A stretch of 27,392 bases of DNA from Rodentolepis nana (lineage: Eukaryota > Platyhelminthes > Cestoda > Cyclophyllidea > Hymenolepididae). The notes below the pieces were generated by a model. That model was not told where the DNA came from. It was given only the letters and a program-made list of their open reading frames with translations, and made no database searches. Positions within the stretch are counted from its first letter, which is position 1; each line of letters starts with the position of its first letter. Below are positions 10,302 to 19,838 of this stretch, piece after piece. The position numbers and the translations under genes were made by a program. The stretch covers positions 2,112-29,503 of the forward strand of contig UZAE01012215.1 in the NCBI GenBank assembly GCA_900617975.1, read 5' to 3'.

Positions 10302-10890
10302 TCTTATATTAAAATCATAAAATTAGTTTATTGTGATTTTAAATTTCATATACTTAATTAGACTAAGTCATTTTCCAATATTTAATTACCATGTAATCTA
10401 GAGTTAACTGGGAATTATAAGATTTTATAAAAAAAATTGTTAGTTCCTGTAACATGAATTATCCATAATGTTTGCTACACCTTTATTACAAAAATACGCC
10501 CAATATCTTTTTATACTTGGTATTTTAAAGAATACCGCTATAAGTTTCAAATGACTAACTTTTTCGCAAATATTCTCCATCAAGGGTGTGGTTGAGGTAT
10601 TGCATGTTGGCGTCACGAATTAGAGTTTGTATTTTCCTGATTGACAAATGGTGATTAAATAGTGAAGCAGACAAAAATCGCAAAACAGTCATTATTTCGA
10701 CATAAAATTAGTTTGCATCCATGGTGGTGGTGTCTTCTTTTTGCGCACACTTTCAATCAAATTTATCATTAATTAAGCAAATTTAAGCAGTTATTGTCGC
10801 TATCTGATAATATTATAACTAAAATCTGGGGGATGGTGTGTTCACAAATAAGTAACTTTAATACTAATTAGTAAAATGAGATTTGGAGTC
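10302..10890. other. AT-rich spacer before the mosaic element
   Basis: No open frame, RNA gene or repeat is recognised. Confidence 0.45.
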
Positions 10891-11019
10891 TGTAGCGGAT
10901 TGCTACTTTATTAAAGCCTGACTGATTCAGAAATCTCTATGGCAGACTCCCCAACATCTAGCTAGACTCCCAGAACCAGCTAAGCTATAGCCCAGCTATA
11001 AAGGAAACAGACGTGTAGC
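10891..11019 (+). repeat. Left inverted arm of a foldback-like element
   Basis: It begins tgtagcggattgctac and runs through gcctgactgattcagaaatc, ctagctagactcccagaacc and agctataaaggaaacagacg. The same sequence, reverse-complemented and expanded by internal repeats, forms 11774-12355. The outer ends are an exact TGTAGC / GCTACA pair. This arm has one copy of each internal module. Confidence 0.75.
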
Positions 11020-11208
11020 AAGGAGCACGTCTGTTCAGGATGTATATTGCGGATTAAGTGTACACGCAGGGAGCTACTCATGATCAGGATGGGGGATTAG
11101 GTTAAATAGAGGTTGATGATTGGTCACTGTTTGTAAGGTCGCTGCACACAGAGTTGTACGGCGCACCTCCCAATCCTAGCGAGCAGACATGCAGGCATAC
11201 GATGACGC
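11020..11208. repeat. Interior module also present as a direct copy at about 12795-12960
   Basis: The stretch with acacgcagggagctactcat, aggatgggggattaggttaa, gttgatgattggtcactg and cgagcagacatgcaggcata is repeated in the same orientation near 12795-12960 with a few substitutions and a small deletion. The N gap cuts it off at 11209. Its coding content, if any, is not recognised; a minus-strand open frame through it shows no known domain. Confidence 0.75.
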
Positions 11209-11285
11209 NNNNNNNNNNNNNNNNNNNNNNNNNNNNNNNNNNNNNNNNNNNNNNNNNNNNNNNNNNNNNNNNNNNNNNNNNNNNN
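11209..11285. other. Assembly gap of 77 N
   Basis: Seventy-seven undetermined bases lie inside the mosaic element, between the interior module and the gypsy-derived fragment. The downstream direct copy continues past the equivalent point for about 20 bases (actcatcgataacgtg), which shows part of what may be missing. Confidence 0.95.
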
Positions 11286-11640
11286 GTTCGATAATCAGTC
11301 AAGGTACAAAAACAACTAGTTGGGAGGGGGAGGTAGATCTTCGGCCTTAGAGTAACAGGGTTTTGGGTAGAGGTGGGACAGGTGTTGGAAATGCTGAGAC
11401 TTGATGGTTCGAGTTGGAAGCAGTAGGATTGTGGATTTCGTGCATGCTTGTGGACCTTGCCGGCTGAGCGAGTGAGGCAGTGTTTGGTCCACTGACGAGC
11501 GTCCTGTGGGATGTTCCTCCATATGCAATGATCGGTGTTCAACGTTCTTGTTGAACAGATGTTTGGTTGCGACAATTCATGGTCGAAATCTTCCGGCGTG
11601 TGCTTGCCTGACGATTGGTCTCGGCTTGCCGGTTGAAACG
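11286..11640 (-). pseudogene. Decayed Ty3/gypsy integrase fragment (zinc-finger region to start of core)
   Basis: On the minus strand, a STGKPRPIV segment (about 11636-11600) is followed after a frame change by SQPNICSTRTL, CIWRNIPQDARQWTKHCL and AGKVHKHARNP (about 11590-11425). This matches the gypsy order 'vstg.pRPivP...HPGi..T..L', 'fvW.gi..Dvr.W...C..CQ..Kv.rH'. After another frame change, HFQHL at about 11390 fits the 'RFdHvHvDivGPLP' entry to the catalytic core. At least two frameshifts and a stop interrupt it. In the HHCC finger, the His of HPG is Gln and the second Cys is Arg. It is a dead fragment, cut by the N gap. Confidence 0.72.
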
Positions 11641-11773
11641 CAGTTGTGAGTTGGAGTTTTGGGGACCTGTAAGGGTAGGCTTTCGAAGGACAACGTACTC
11701 CGGCTGTTATTTCCATTAGGTACACGGATGAGGTTCTTGAGTCTCGTAGAGATGCACATTCGAAACGCGACGA

Positions 11774-12355
11774 GCTACACGTCTGTTTCCTTTATAGCTG
11801 GGCTATAGCTGCAACACGTCTGTTTCCTTTATAGCTGGGCTATAGCTTAGCTGAATTATACGTCTGTTTTCTTTATAGCTGGGCTATAGCTTAGCTAGTT
11901 CGGGAGTCTAGCTAGATGTAGGAGAATCTGCCAGAGATTTCTCGGGAGTCTAGCTAGATGTTGGAGAATCTGCCATAGAGACTTGATTTCTTTATAGCTG
12001 GGCTATAGCTTAGCTGGTTCTGGGAGATCCTTTCATAGCTGGGCTATAGCTTAGCTGGTTCTGGGAGTCTTTCATAGCTGGGCTATAGCTTAGCTGGTTC
12101 TGGGAGTCAGCCTATAGCTGGGCTATAGCTTAGCTTATTCTGGGAGTCTAGCGTAGCTGGGGTATAGCTTAGCTGGTTCTGGGAGTCTAGCTAGATGTGG
12201 GCTATAGCTTAGTTGGTTCTGGGAGTCTAGCTAGATGAGTTTCCTTTATAGCTGGGCTATAGCTTAGCTGGTTCTGGGAGTCTAGCTAGGTGTAGGAGAA
12301 TCTGCCAAAGAGATTTCTGAATCAGTCAGGCTTTACTTGGTATCAATCTGCTACA
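11774..12355 (-). repeat. Right inverted arm with an expanded hairpin minisatellite
   Basis: Read on +, this has about a dozen copies of a 37-bp-class unit built on tatagctgggctatagctta plus gctggttctgggagtct, mixed with blocks of ctagctagatgtaggagaat and ctgccaaagagatttctg. It ends with gaatcagtcaggctttac and the end GCTACA, the complement of the left arm's outer end. Each unit contains the exact hairpin TATAGC-tgg-GCTATA and usually the palindrome CTAGCTAG. Unit length varies because pieces are missing in several copies, as expected from unequal exchange or slippage. Confidence 0.85.
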
Positions 12356-12572
12356 AATTGGTGAAACTCCTCCTCCAATTTCAGTCCTTAAAGACTCCAA
12401 AACTATCGCCACAACTGAACACCAGATGGTTGGAAATTCTGGAAATACGCACACCTACAGTGCATATGGAGTTAGGGGAGGTGGGGGGTGCGAATGCAGG
12501 ACCGTGTTGTCCCGCCGAGCCGGTACCATCTCAACAGGGGGTGCACACCTCCACTTCTACCACGCTCCATCG

Positions 12573-12975
12573 TCAGAAATCTCAATGGCAGATTCTCCAA
12601 CATCTAGCTAGAGAACAGCTAAGCTATAGCTCAGCTATAAAGAAAACAGACGTGTAGCACGGAGCGCGTTTATATCTGTGGCAGATTCTCCTACATCTAG
12701 CTAGACTCCCAGAACGGCAGATTCTCCAACGTCTAGCTAGACTCCCAGAACCAGGGAGATTCTCCAACATCTAGCTAGACTCCCAGAACCAGCTAGCATG
12801 AAGCACGTTTATCCAGTACGGGCATCGCGGACAAAGTGTACACGCAGGGAGCTACTCATGATCAGGATGGGGGATTAGGTTAAACAGAGGTTGATGATTG
12901 GTCACTGTACGGCCGCACCTCCCAACCCTGGCGAGCAGACATGCAGGCATACGATGACGCACTCATCGATAACGT
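12573..12975 (+). repeat. Second, direct copy of the left arm and interior module
   Basis: It starts in the arm at gtcagaaatctcaatggcag, without the TGTAGC end, and carries four copies of a roughly 39-bp unit (ggcagattctccaacatc plus tagctagactcccagaac) at about 12580, 12677, 12716 and 12756. It then repeats the interior module of 11030-11208 up to gcatacgatgacgc and continues past the point where the first copy is lost in the N gap. The 220 bases before it (12356-12572) are unique and GC-richer, with no recognised coding function. Confidence 0.75.
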
Positions 12976-13644
12976 GTCCCACAATTATTTCACTTCTAAA
13001 TAGACTCACCTTAACAAAATTATGATTCGATTGACACTACTTTGTTTTGAAAACTTTCATAAGTTTCTTTTTTACTGCCACTTGCAAAAAATTGAGACTA
13101 CTGAATTTACCTTTTCCATTCGAGTTTACTCCTGGCGTTCAGAATTTGGAGCTTTGGAAAATTGTTTGCTAATCTCATTCATCCTATCCAGGGTTAAAGC
13201 ATCTCAGAGTGACCATGATTGAGAAAGAAATTTTATCAATTATTTGTTTATATTTTTTGTTTGAATTAATGGTACGGTAGAGATGCACACATCTATCTCA
13301 TAACCTCAACCTTAATGAATATCCAACCTTACCAATATGGAAAGGGTTCAAATCACCGTGTGAGTGTGTGTGTGTGTGTGTGTGTAAAACTTGATACGAA
13401 GACTAACACTAATAATCGGTGCTACTAAATACTGTTAGCGTCACAAACCTCAGAAAGACGAAACTTTCAGTTTTTACAAAATAGTAATGGAAAATCGAGG
13501 GGAGGAGGAGAGAGAAACTGAAGTTCGATGGAGAGTGGATGAACGAACCACTATAATTGAGGTTCATCTGATTTAAGGATACTGTGAAGTGACCTAGACA
13601 TTTCGATTTTTGTGCCGTGATCTCTACTTAGTATATCTTCTGTG
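12976..13644. other. Intergenic region with a TG microsatellite
   Basis: A TG dinucleotide run lies at about 13358-13385. An open frame at 13022-13222 has no recognisable domain. Nothing else is seen. Confidence 0.5.
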
Positions 13645-13947
13645 TTTAAGAATCGGGAGTGTGCGATAGACTTAATTCTATGTGGTGCACCCTGGGCAAC
13701 CTATACTCATACGGCAAAAAGTCTTTTAACTGGCAGATGACTTCTGACTTCAAACACCTCATCTTACCTCTTTCTCTACCTTTGTGTCTGTCTAGTTTAC
13801 ATCTGTGAATCATTCTTCTTCCCCCCCCCCCCCTCTCCACTTTTGCGACCTTGATATTCCTCCCCTCTGTGAAACCCGAAGTCAACTAATGGGGCAATGG
13901 TTACAATCATAAAGCCACCCATTTGAAACAAATAAATATTTAAGAAT
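13645..13947 (+). mobile_element. SINE-like repeat copy F, full length, with a 9-bp target-site duplication
   Basis: The body is 13654-13938 (285 bp), the only copy here whose sense strand is +. The head is cgggagtgtgcgatagactt, followed by gtggtgcaccctgggcaacc, a cggcaaaaagtc block, an internal 13-C run (13821-13833), ctctgtgaaacccgaagtca and a 3' tail gaaacaaataaatat. It is flanked by an exact direct repeat, tttaagaat, at 13645-13653 and 13939-13947. This copy sets the boundaries and orientation of the family: head at the 5' end, A-rich (TAAA-type) tail at the 3' end. No protein is encoded. The family is not one I can name. Confidence 0.85.
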
Positions 13948-15865
13948 TACCAATTTGGCCATCCGTTTGCTAAGAAATGGTTGAATATTTCGTGTTAATG
14001 ATTTACTAACCGATTGGAGTTTCCCTATGGGAGTTTGGGTCTTACCTCTGCCACCAAAATTAAGTATTCTGTGGCTGTGTTGTGTAGATCTAATGATACT
14101 AGAACCAAGAAGTCTAGGTGGAGGCAGTCACCTAATTTTTTTTTAGTTATTTATTAAAGGGTTAGCAGAAGCGTATTTATTTAATCCATTTTAATTTTAG
14201 GATACTAACTGACAGAAACTTAGATAATAAATTATCACAAAGGTAAATGGGATGAAGTCGTTGCGGATGCAGTTTACACAACAAAAGTGGTCGGTTGGAA
14301 AATTCGCAGATTTCAAGATCTGTGTTGATGGTAACGTGTCACAGTGTGCATTGCCATATTTTAAAATAGGAATCGCACTTTTACAGGAGTTCAATATGTC
14401 ATTCGAGAACATTCTAACCTTTTTCTTAATATAGAATATATGCGATCAAATGTGCAATCAATATCATTAAGAATTTGTATAATCAATTCCGAATGTATTT
14501 CAATCAATAAAACTCCTAAAGATGTGTCTTCTTATTAACTATTTTCTTTATTAATTGAGAGAACGAAACACGTGGCAAAATTTATATTAAAATTCGATTA
14601 CAAAAAATACAAACTATGGTCTCTACATTTAGAAAATTGGATTTATTTTAATTTATCTCAATTTTGAACAAATTCGATTACATTACTATTGAAAATCATA
14701 TTTTTTGGAAATAATCAATTAATACGAAAATAAGCTTTTTCTTTTCTCACCGTTGTTTTGGGTCTCTTTGCATAATGGAGATGTCAGGTTGTGTTCACAA
14801 CTAGTGCAATTTCTTATCGTATGAAGGATTTGTTTACGGTGTCCCAGTGAGGAGAATTGATAATTAATTATATCCATCCCATTCAGTTAGATACTCCTGG
14901 TTCCTAATTCCAATATAAAATAAAACCCAGTTCACTAATACTCATTAAAGGTATATAATTTTAGGCAGAATTTCCGAATTTCAAAATTTTAATATTAGTA
15001 GATGTTCATTTTTTTAGTCATATCTAACTTATAGTACACGGATAAGAGTATGATAAACTAGTACCATATAATCTAACTTTACAATGAAATTTTACATTTC
15101 ACTTGTTTGATTTATCTGCGAAAATCTCTTCCATCGGATTCATTCACAGATTTTGGCTTATTGAAATGAAGCATTTAGGTTTAATACATTCACGTTTCTG
15201 TTTAATTAGAAAATATATTTTTCAATCTCATTACATTCAACTTCACTATTTCATTTAATCTCAACCAAAAAGCTGTTATTATAAAAGTAATTTTTACCGC
15301 AAATATAGCATTTCACTTGACATAGGGGATTTTTCGGCATTGATTATCATTGCAGAATCTTAAAGTAAATTTTCGAATATATGAGAACGAATCTAAGGTA
15401 TATACGTTATAACTTTTGATATCGCAGGTAAATTTTATTGTACTACAGATTTAGCACTGTGATTTCATATATACATGATCAGTCATCCCAAAGGTTTTAT
15501 AAATTTCTACATAGTCATATCGATTCAAGGATTTTATTCAAAAGGCAATATTATAATTAATCAGCGACTTCATATTTCTTAAAAAGTTATTTAAAATAAA
15601 TTATTGTAAAATATTAGAGTTTTCTTCTAAATAATTTCTTTTATTACAGTGTACGTCTTTGAAAAGAGTAAAGGACGAATTATTTTCATTTTGGCCAATG
15701 AAATGCCCCAGATTTCCCTCCCAATAACAGTATTCTTAATCTGTTTCCTCAATCTCCTCTCGTGTTTTCTGGAAGTTAGTTGTTTGATATATTATTCTCT
15801 TTTACATGGGCATATAACAATTTAATTATAACCTTATTCGATTTATACGATATTGCGTTTTACAG
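13948..15865. other. AT-rich region upstream of the bZIP gene
   Basis: No supported coding exon. The overlapping short open frames on both strands at 14197-14434 lack any domain. A 5' untranslated exon of the bZIP gene may lie here but cannot be placed. The end of the stretch (gcgttttacag, to 15865) is a good 3' splice site. Confidence 0.45.
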
Positions 15866-15882
15866 GGAAGTCTCATTCCACG

Positions 15883-17924
15883 ATGGCGTTAACATATCCT
15901 ACAGATGAAGAGCTCGTACAAATGACAACTGTTCAGTTAAGAAACCTGCTAGACCAAAACATAATCACACCTGATCAGCACCAAGAACTTCGGGTGCGTA
16001 GAAGGCGTCTTCAGAATCGCAAATATGCTCGCAGATGTGCCAAGAAAAAACAAAACGAAGTTGCCAATCTCGAGGCTGAAACACAAGCGGAATGGGAAAG
16101 AATACAAGTACCTATTTGCAACTTTTATACTATTTCTTTAGAATTGATCAATAGTAATGTTTTGTTTTTTTGTATTTCTGTTATTTTTGCATGTTCTAGT
16201 GCTCCTCCTTTTGAAACAAAAGCTTAAATGTAATTGCAATGGCAAAATAGTGATACATTTATCTTTGCTTATACTTCCATTTTACCTCCATCAGGTTTCT
16301 GTGGTTTATCTTTACATTTTATAAATTTAATATTTAAATTAAACAATCAGAGGCATTTAATGCTTCGTTGTTTTTTTTCTGTTTAATTATACTTATTACA
16401 GTCGTGTTGCTACTAGTATCTGCTTTTGTATAGTAACTCTAGATATTTAATTAGTTACTAAACTAATACTGCGTCTGTAAATGGATTCTATTCCTTAGCA
16501 AGTAATAATCAGTAATGTAGTGCTTGAGTTCTTTTTGTAGTTTCTTTATCATCACGCCTCTCTGTTTCAAATCTTGCATTTCATTTTCTTTACGTGGCGA
16601 TTTATCTAACTGATATCCAGTAACAATATTTTGCAAATTAGCTCAAGCATTTTGCACTAACGAAATTTATAAACTCGTTTTGGCAATGTGTCATAGGGTA
16701 GCTTCTCTGATGAGAGACTTAACCATTGCGATTGTTCATTTCACTTACTGAATGACCTTTGACGGGACATCGCCAGCGCATATTTATGCTTCTAATTAAT
16801 TTATTTTAATTTAATCCTTGATTTCTCGATATCTTTTAGTGTTTCCTTTTTCCCTATTTAGTGATCTTATAAACCACTTTTGCTGTTTTGACCTTGTAAC
16901 CACTGCTAGTCTTTATGTTGCAATTTCTCAACGGGTTTGGATATTTTTTTGTTAACCTCTTGGTCTCTATGGCTTGGTGGAAGCTTAACAGATAAAAAAT
17001 TGCAGTGTCCTTTTCGTTCCTAGCAATTCGGCACTGCAATATTTCCAGTATTAAAATGCCAAACTTTAGTCCACTCAATGGCGTACTCACCAAGAAAGCA
17101 TCTTTAATCATAAGTTGAGTTCATTTTGGCTAGTAGGTTAAGAAGAAATTGATAGGTGTCAGGGAAGGCGCCGGTTCTGAGTGTGGAAAATCCCGTTTTT
17201 GGTCACTGATGAATGAGGTACAATAGGGCGATTGACGTATCCCAATGAGCAACTGTCTGTTGTGGCAGTGGTATAATTTAGTAAATGTGGTATTTTTGTA
17301 TTGCTTATTTCCTTAAATTCAGTCTCTTAATCTTCAACACAATTTTTCCCTCCTACCCTCGTTTGCTCTTACCTCGAACTAGCATTTGGTATTTTTGCTT
17401 CGGGAATTCGCTTGGTGCGTACTATAATATGAAATAGTCCCTTCTTTTTTGCTATTCTGTTAATACTCGTATTTGTATTCTTCTCATTATAGTCTCTCAA
17501 ACTTCAACTTTCACGTTTAACTGTTTCATCCAACCGACTGGACGACCACCTGGCTAAATTAAGCTCTCTAAAGGCACGTATGGGGGATCCTAACTTCAGC
17601 ATTCCCATGGTGTCTTCTAACGGCGCACGCTTGGGTAGCGCCCGACTCAATCCCAACTTGACAAAGGCTCAATTCGAAAGTGGCATGGTTTCCCATTCCT
17701 CTTCGCGCTCCCCTTCACCTTCCGGTGATGGTGACGACTTATCAAGAGCTGATGATTATTACGTCGATTGCGTTCATCGAGGACGTCAACGTGGCTGTCG
17801 ATGTGATGCCTCAACGTCTTCGGCTGTGGTTGCAATGCCATCGGTGGGTTTTCGAAGCTCCGAGCTCTGTGACATCAAATTTTTCACCAATGCCTCTGCA
17901 CCAATGGGAGAGCGGGGGAGTTGA
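15883..17924 (+). CDS. Maf-like bZIP transcription factor, two exons
   Basis: Coding exons are 15883-16107 and 17493-17924, joined in phase 0 across a 1,385-bp GT-AG intron (caa|gtacct ... cattatag|tct), giving 218 residues. Residues 6-40 (TDEELVQMTTVQLRNLL and onward) match the Maf extended homology region. Residues 39-57 are the basic region, with NRKYARRCAKKK as the core. The leucine zipper has d positions Leu63, Glu70, Leu77, Leu84, Leu91, Leu98 and Met105. The register continues exactly across the splice junction after Gln75, which is strong support for the join. An N-terminal activation domain is absent, as in small Mafs, but a Ser-rich and acidic tail of about 110 residues makes it longer than usual small Mafs (about 150-160). 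In the basic region, the Arg that normally follows the Cys (N-x2-Y-A-x2-C-R) is Ala53. The ATG lies 17 bases after a 3' splice site (15864-15865), so an upstream 5' exon or a trans-spliced leader is likely. Expected to act in the nucleus as a dimer. Confidence 0.85.
16108..17492 (+). other. Intron of the Maf-like bZIP gene
   Basis: GT-AG intron with donor gtacct and a pyrimidine-rich acceptor ending ttctcattatag. The open frames inside it, including a minus-strand one at 16854-17111, have no domain support. Confidence 0.8.
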
Positions 17925-18032
17925 AGGGTTGTGTATTATATTTTCTTCTCCTTTCTTTGAGTTTTTTACTGACTAACAAAACTTTATGCGCTTGAATTTC
18001 ATTTGAAGTGTTTTTATTTGTTTATCACTACG

Positions 18033-18071
<39 letters not shown>

Positions 18072-19838
18072 GTAGAGTAAAGCTAATTGTATGTGAATAT
18101 GTTCTCTTTCTTCTGAAGCATCCGTGCTTGTTAAAGGAATTGGTAACGGCACTTGACGACTATTAAAAAAGGCATAACGGAGTCACTTTTATGAGAACCC
18201 GGAACTCTGTTCCTCATATTGTCGACCGGAATTGCATGGCCTACTTGACCATGCACATCACATGGTCTACTCAAATGAGCACATATAAACACGCATTTAA
18301 TAAATATGACTGTTTGCCATGGGTTTACTGATGAGATGGATCCCATTGCTATTCTTAGAACTTTAGTGGTTATTTTAACAACTCAACCTAGAGTGTAGGT
18401 CATAGTGGGCTGGATACGAGGGCATTTGGCCTCGTTCCCAAATGAGGGCTGCGTGGTTCTTGAAAGCCTTTTGTTCGCTTGTAAATAAAACTGAAATATA
18501 TTATTGATTTGCATATTATGCTGATATAAATATTTTTTTCTTACTTTAACAGTTAGAATTTAAATAGCTACTGCATAATATGGTCTTCGTTTTTTTAATA
18601 CAAAGACGAAGATACATTTTTTAGTTATTAAGTGTCTAATGTTCGGTGATATCTCCAACAGCTCTCCTTTTTCGTAGTTATTAGCTGGAGTCGGTTTATT
18701 TGTCTTCATTTAAGTCCTGTTTAAATGCGAATTCGGATCCAAATCTTTTCTATTGCCTGTTAATCACTAATTTTCGCATTATTTGGTGAAGTATGCTTAC
18801 ATTCTCAAATGGCTAATTATTTCCGTTTCTTTCGAGCTGGTGCTTTTCCGTACGGCGGTCCTGGTGCAAACTCCTAATCTTGATTTTCGATTCTTTGGAA
18901 GGGTAACAGAAGCTCCTGAAACGAGGAGCTCGATCGATGATGAATGGCCAAATACTCTTTTCCGTTTGACTACTTTTATATAATCGGCTAGTCGAATCTC
19001 TTCTAATTACTTTTTTCATTAGAGGTTTCTAGAGTAGTAGCTCCGACCTAACTGACACAAGTTTTCTGTGGGGAAATGCCTGGATACTCTGCTTCAGAGA
19101 GCGGCTTAACGCAAGATTCTTCTGTTCTCATTAATTGATTTGCACACAGGCTGGTTGCCTCGGAATACAACTTAAGTTTATAAAATTCTTCATTACAAAT
19201 CAAGAAGGATTGATTTAGAATTATTAGATTTTCGAAAGGGTTGCATGAAATTTACTTAAAATTTACCTCAAGACACGAGAGTTGAATGGCGATATTTGAA
19301 GGAAAATCAATATGGCTTAGATCGTAGTTAATTTTAAAGAAGTAAATCGGTGCATTGAGACACAAGTGAAATATATGTAAGGGCTTGGATATCCTTGGGA
19401 GCAGATGAGCTATTTAGAGAAATTTCAGGATCTATCGAAACGATGAACAGAAGACGGTCATTCTCAGAGGAATAATATGTTTCAGGGTTAAAAGAAGGAA
19501 GGATCAAGTTATAGAATGAAGGAACAATAAAGATCTAGACAAATTTTGCTTTAGTCATGTTATCTAGCAACAAATTAGTCTTTAATTTAGTGAGAAATTT
19601 AGCTTATTTTACTCAGTTAAGCCAATTTGTCTCGCTATTAAATATGGCTGTTATTTTCGGTAAATCATTCTCTAAAACTCGCTGTTTGCTGAAAAATTTA
19701 TATATGACCTTGAATGTGTTTAACTTTACCAAATTTAATCAATCCTCAAAGGGCCTCTGATTGGTTGGCTGGAGTTACTTGCTGCAGCTTTGAGCGTTGC
19801 TGGCTTGTTCACACTTTGACTGCATTAATATTATAAAA
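17925..19838. other. Intergenic region between the bZIP and DOMON genes
   Basis: It contains a TA microsatellite at about 18035-18066 and an AATAAA at 18484-18489, which could serve the bZIP transcript but is 560 bases past the stop. An inverted CCAAT-like stretch (gattggttggctgg) at about 19759 may belong to the DOMON gene promoter. No other gene is seen. Confidence 0.45.
18035..18066. repeat. TA dinucleotide microsatellite
   Basis: About 15 TA units lie 110 bases past the bZIP stop codon. Confidence 0.9.

Larger units (their letters stand above)
10891..12355. mobile_element. Foldback-like composite element with unequal inverted arms
   Basis: The arms are 129 bp (10891-11019, + orientation) and about 580 bp (11774-12355, inverted). 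They share the same outer end and module order, but the right arm carries many tandem copies of one module. The 754-bp interior holds a decayed Ty3/gypsy integrase fragment on the minus strand and a 77-N gap. Long arms with variable numbers of internal subrepeats are typical of foldback-type transposons. The TG...CA ends also allow another reading: two inverted LTRs of a rearranged gypsy element. I found no perfect target-site duplication at the ends, and no transposase is present. Confidence 0.55.

Noticed and set aside
11102..11725. A 207-residue minus-strand open frame as a gene
   Set aside because: It runs through the N gap and mixes one frame of the decayed gypsy integrase with unrelated repeat sequence. 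It is not an intact protein.
10891..12975. CRISPR array or prokaryotic repeat locus
   Set aside because: The units are tandem, variable in length and part of inverted arms; there are no equal spacers and the setting is eukaryotic.
13646..13885. A minus-strand open frame of 79 residues
   Set aside because: It lies wholly inside repeat copy F; similar frames appear in other copies (for example 4535-4807) only because the repeat is shared.
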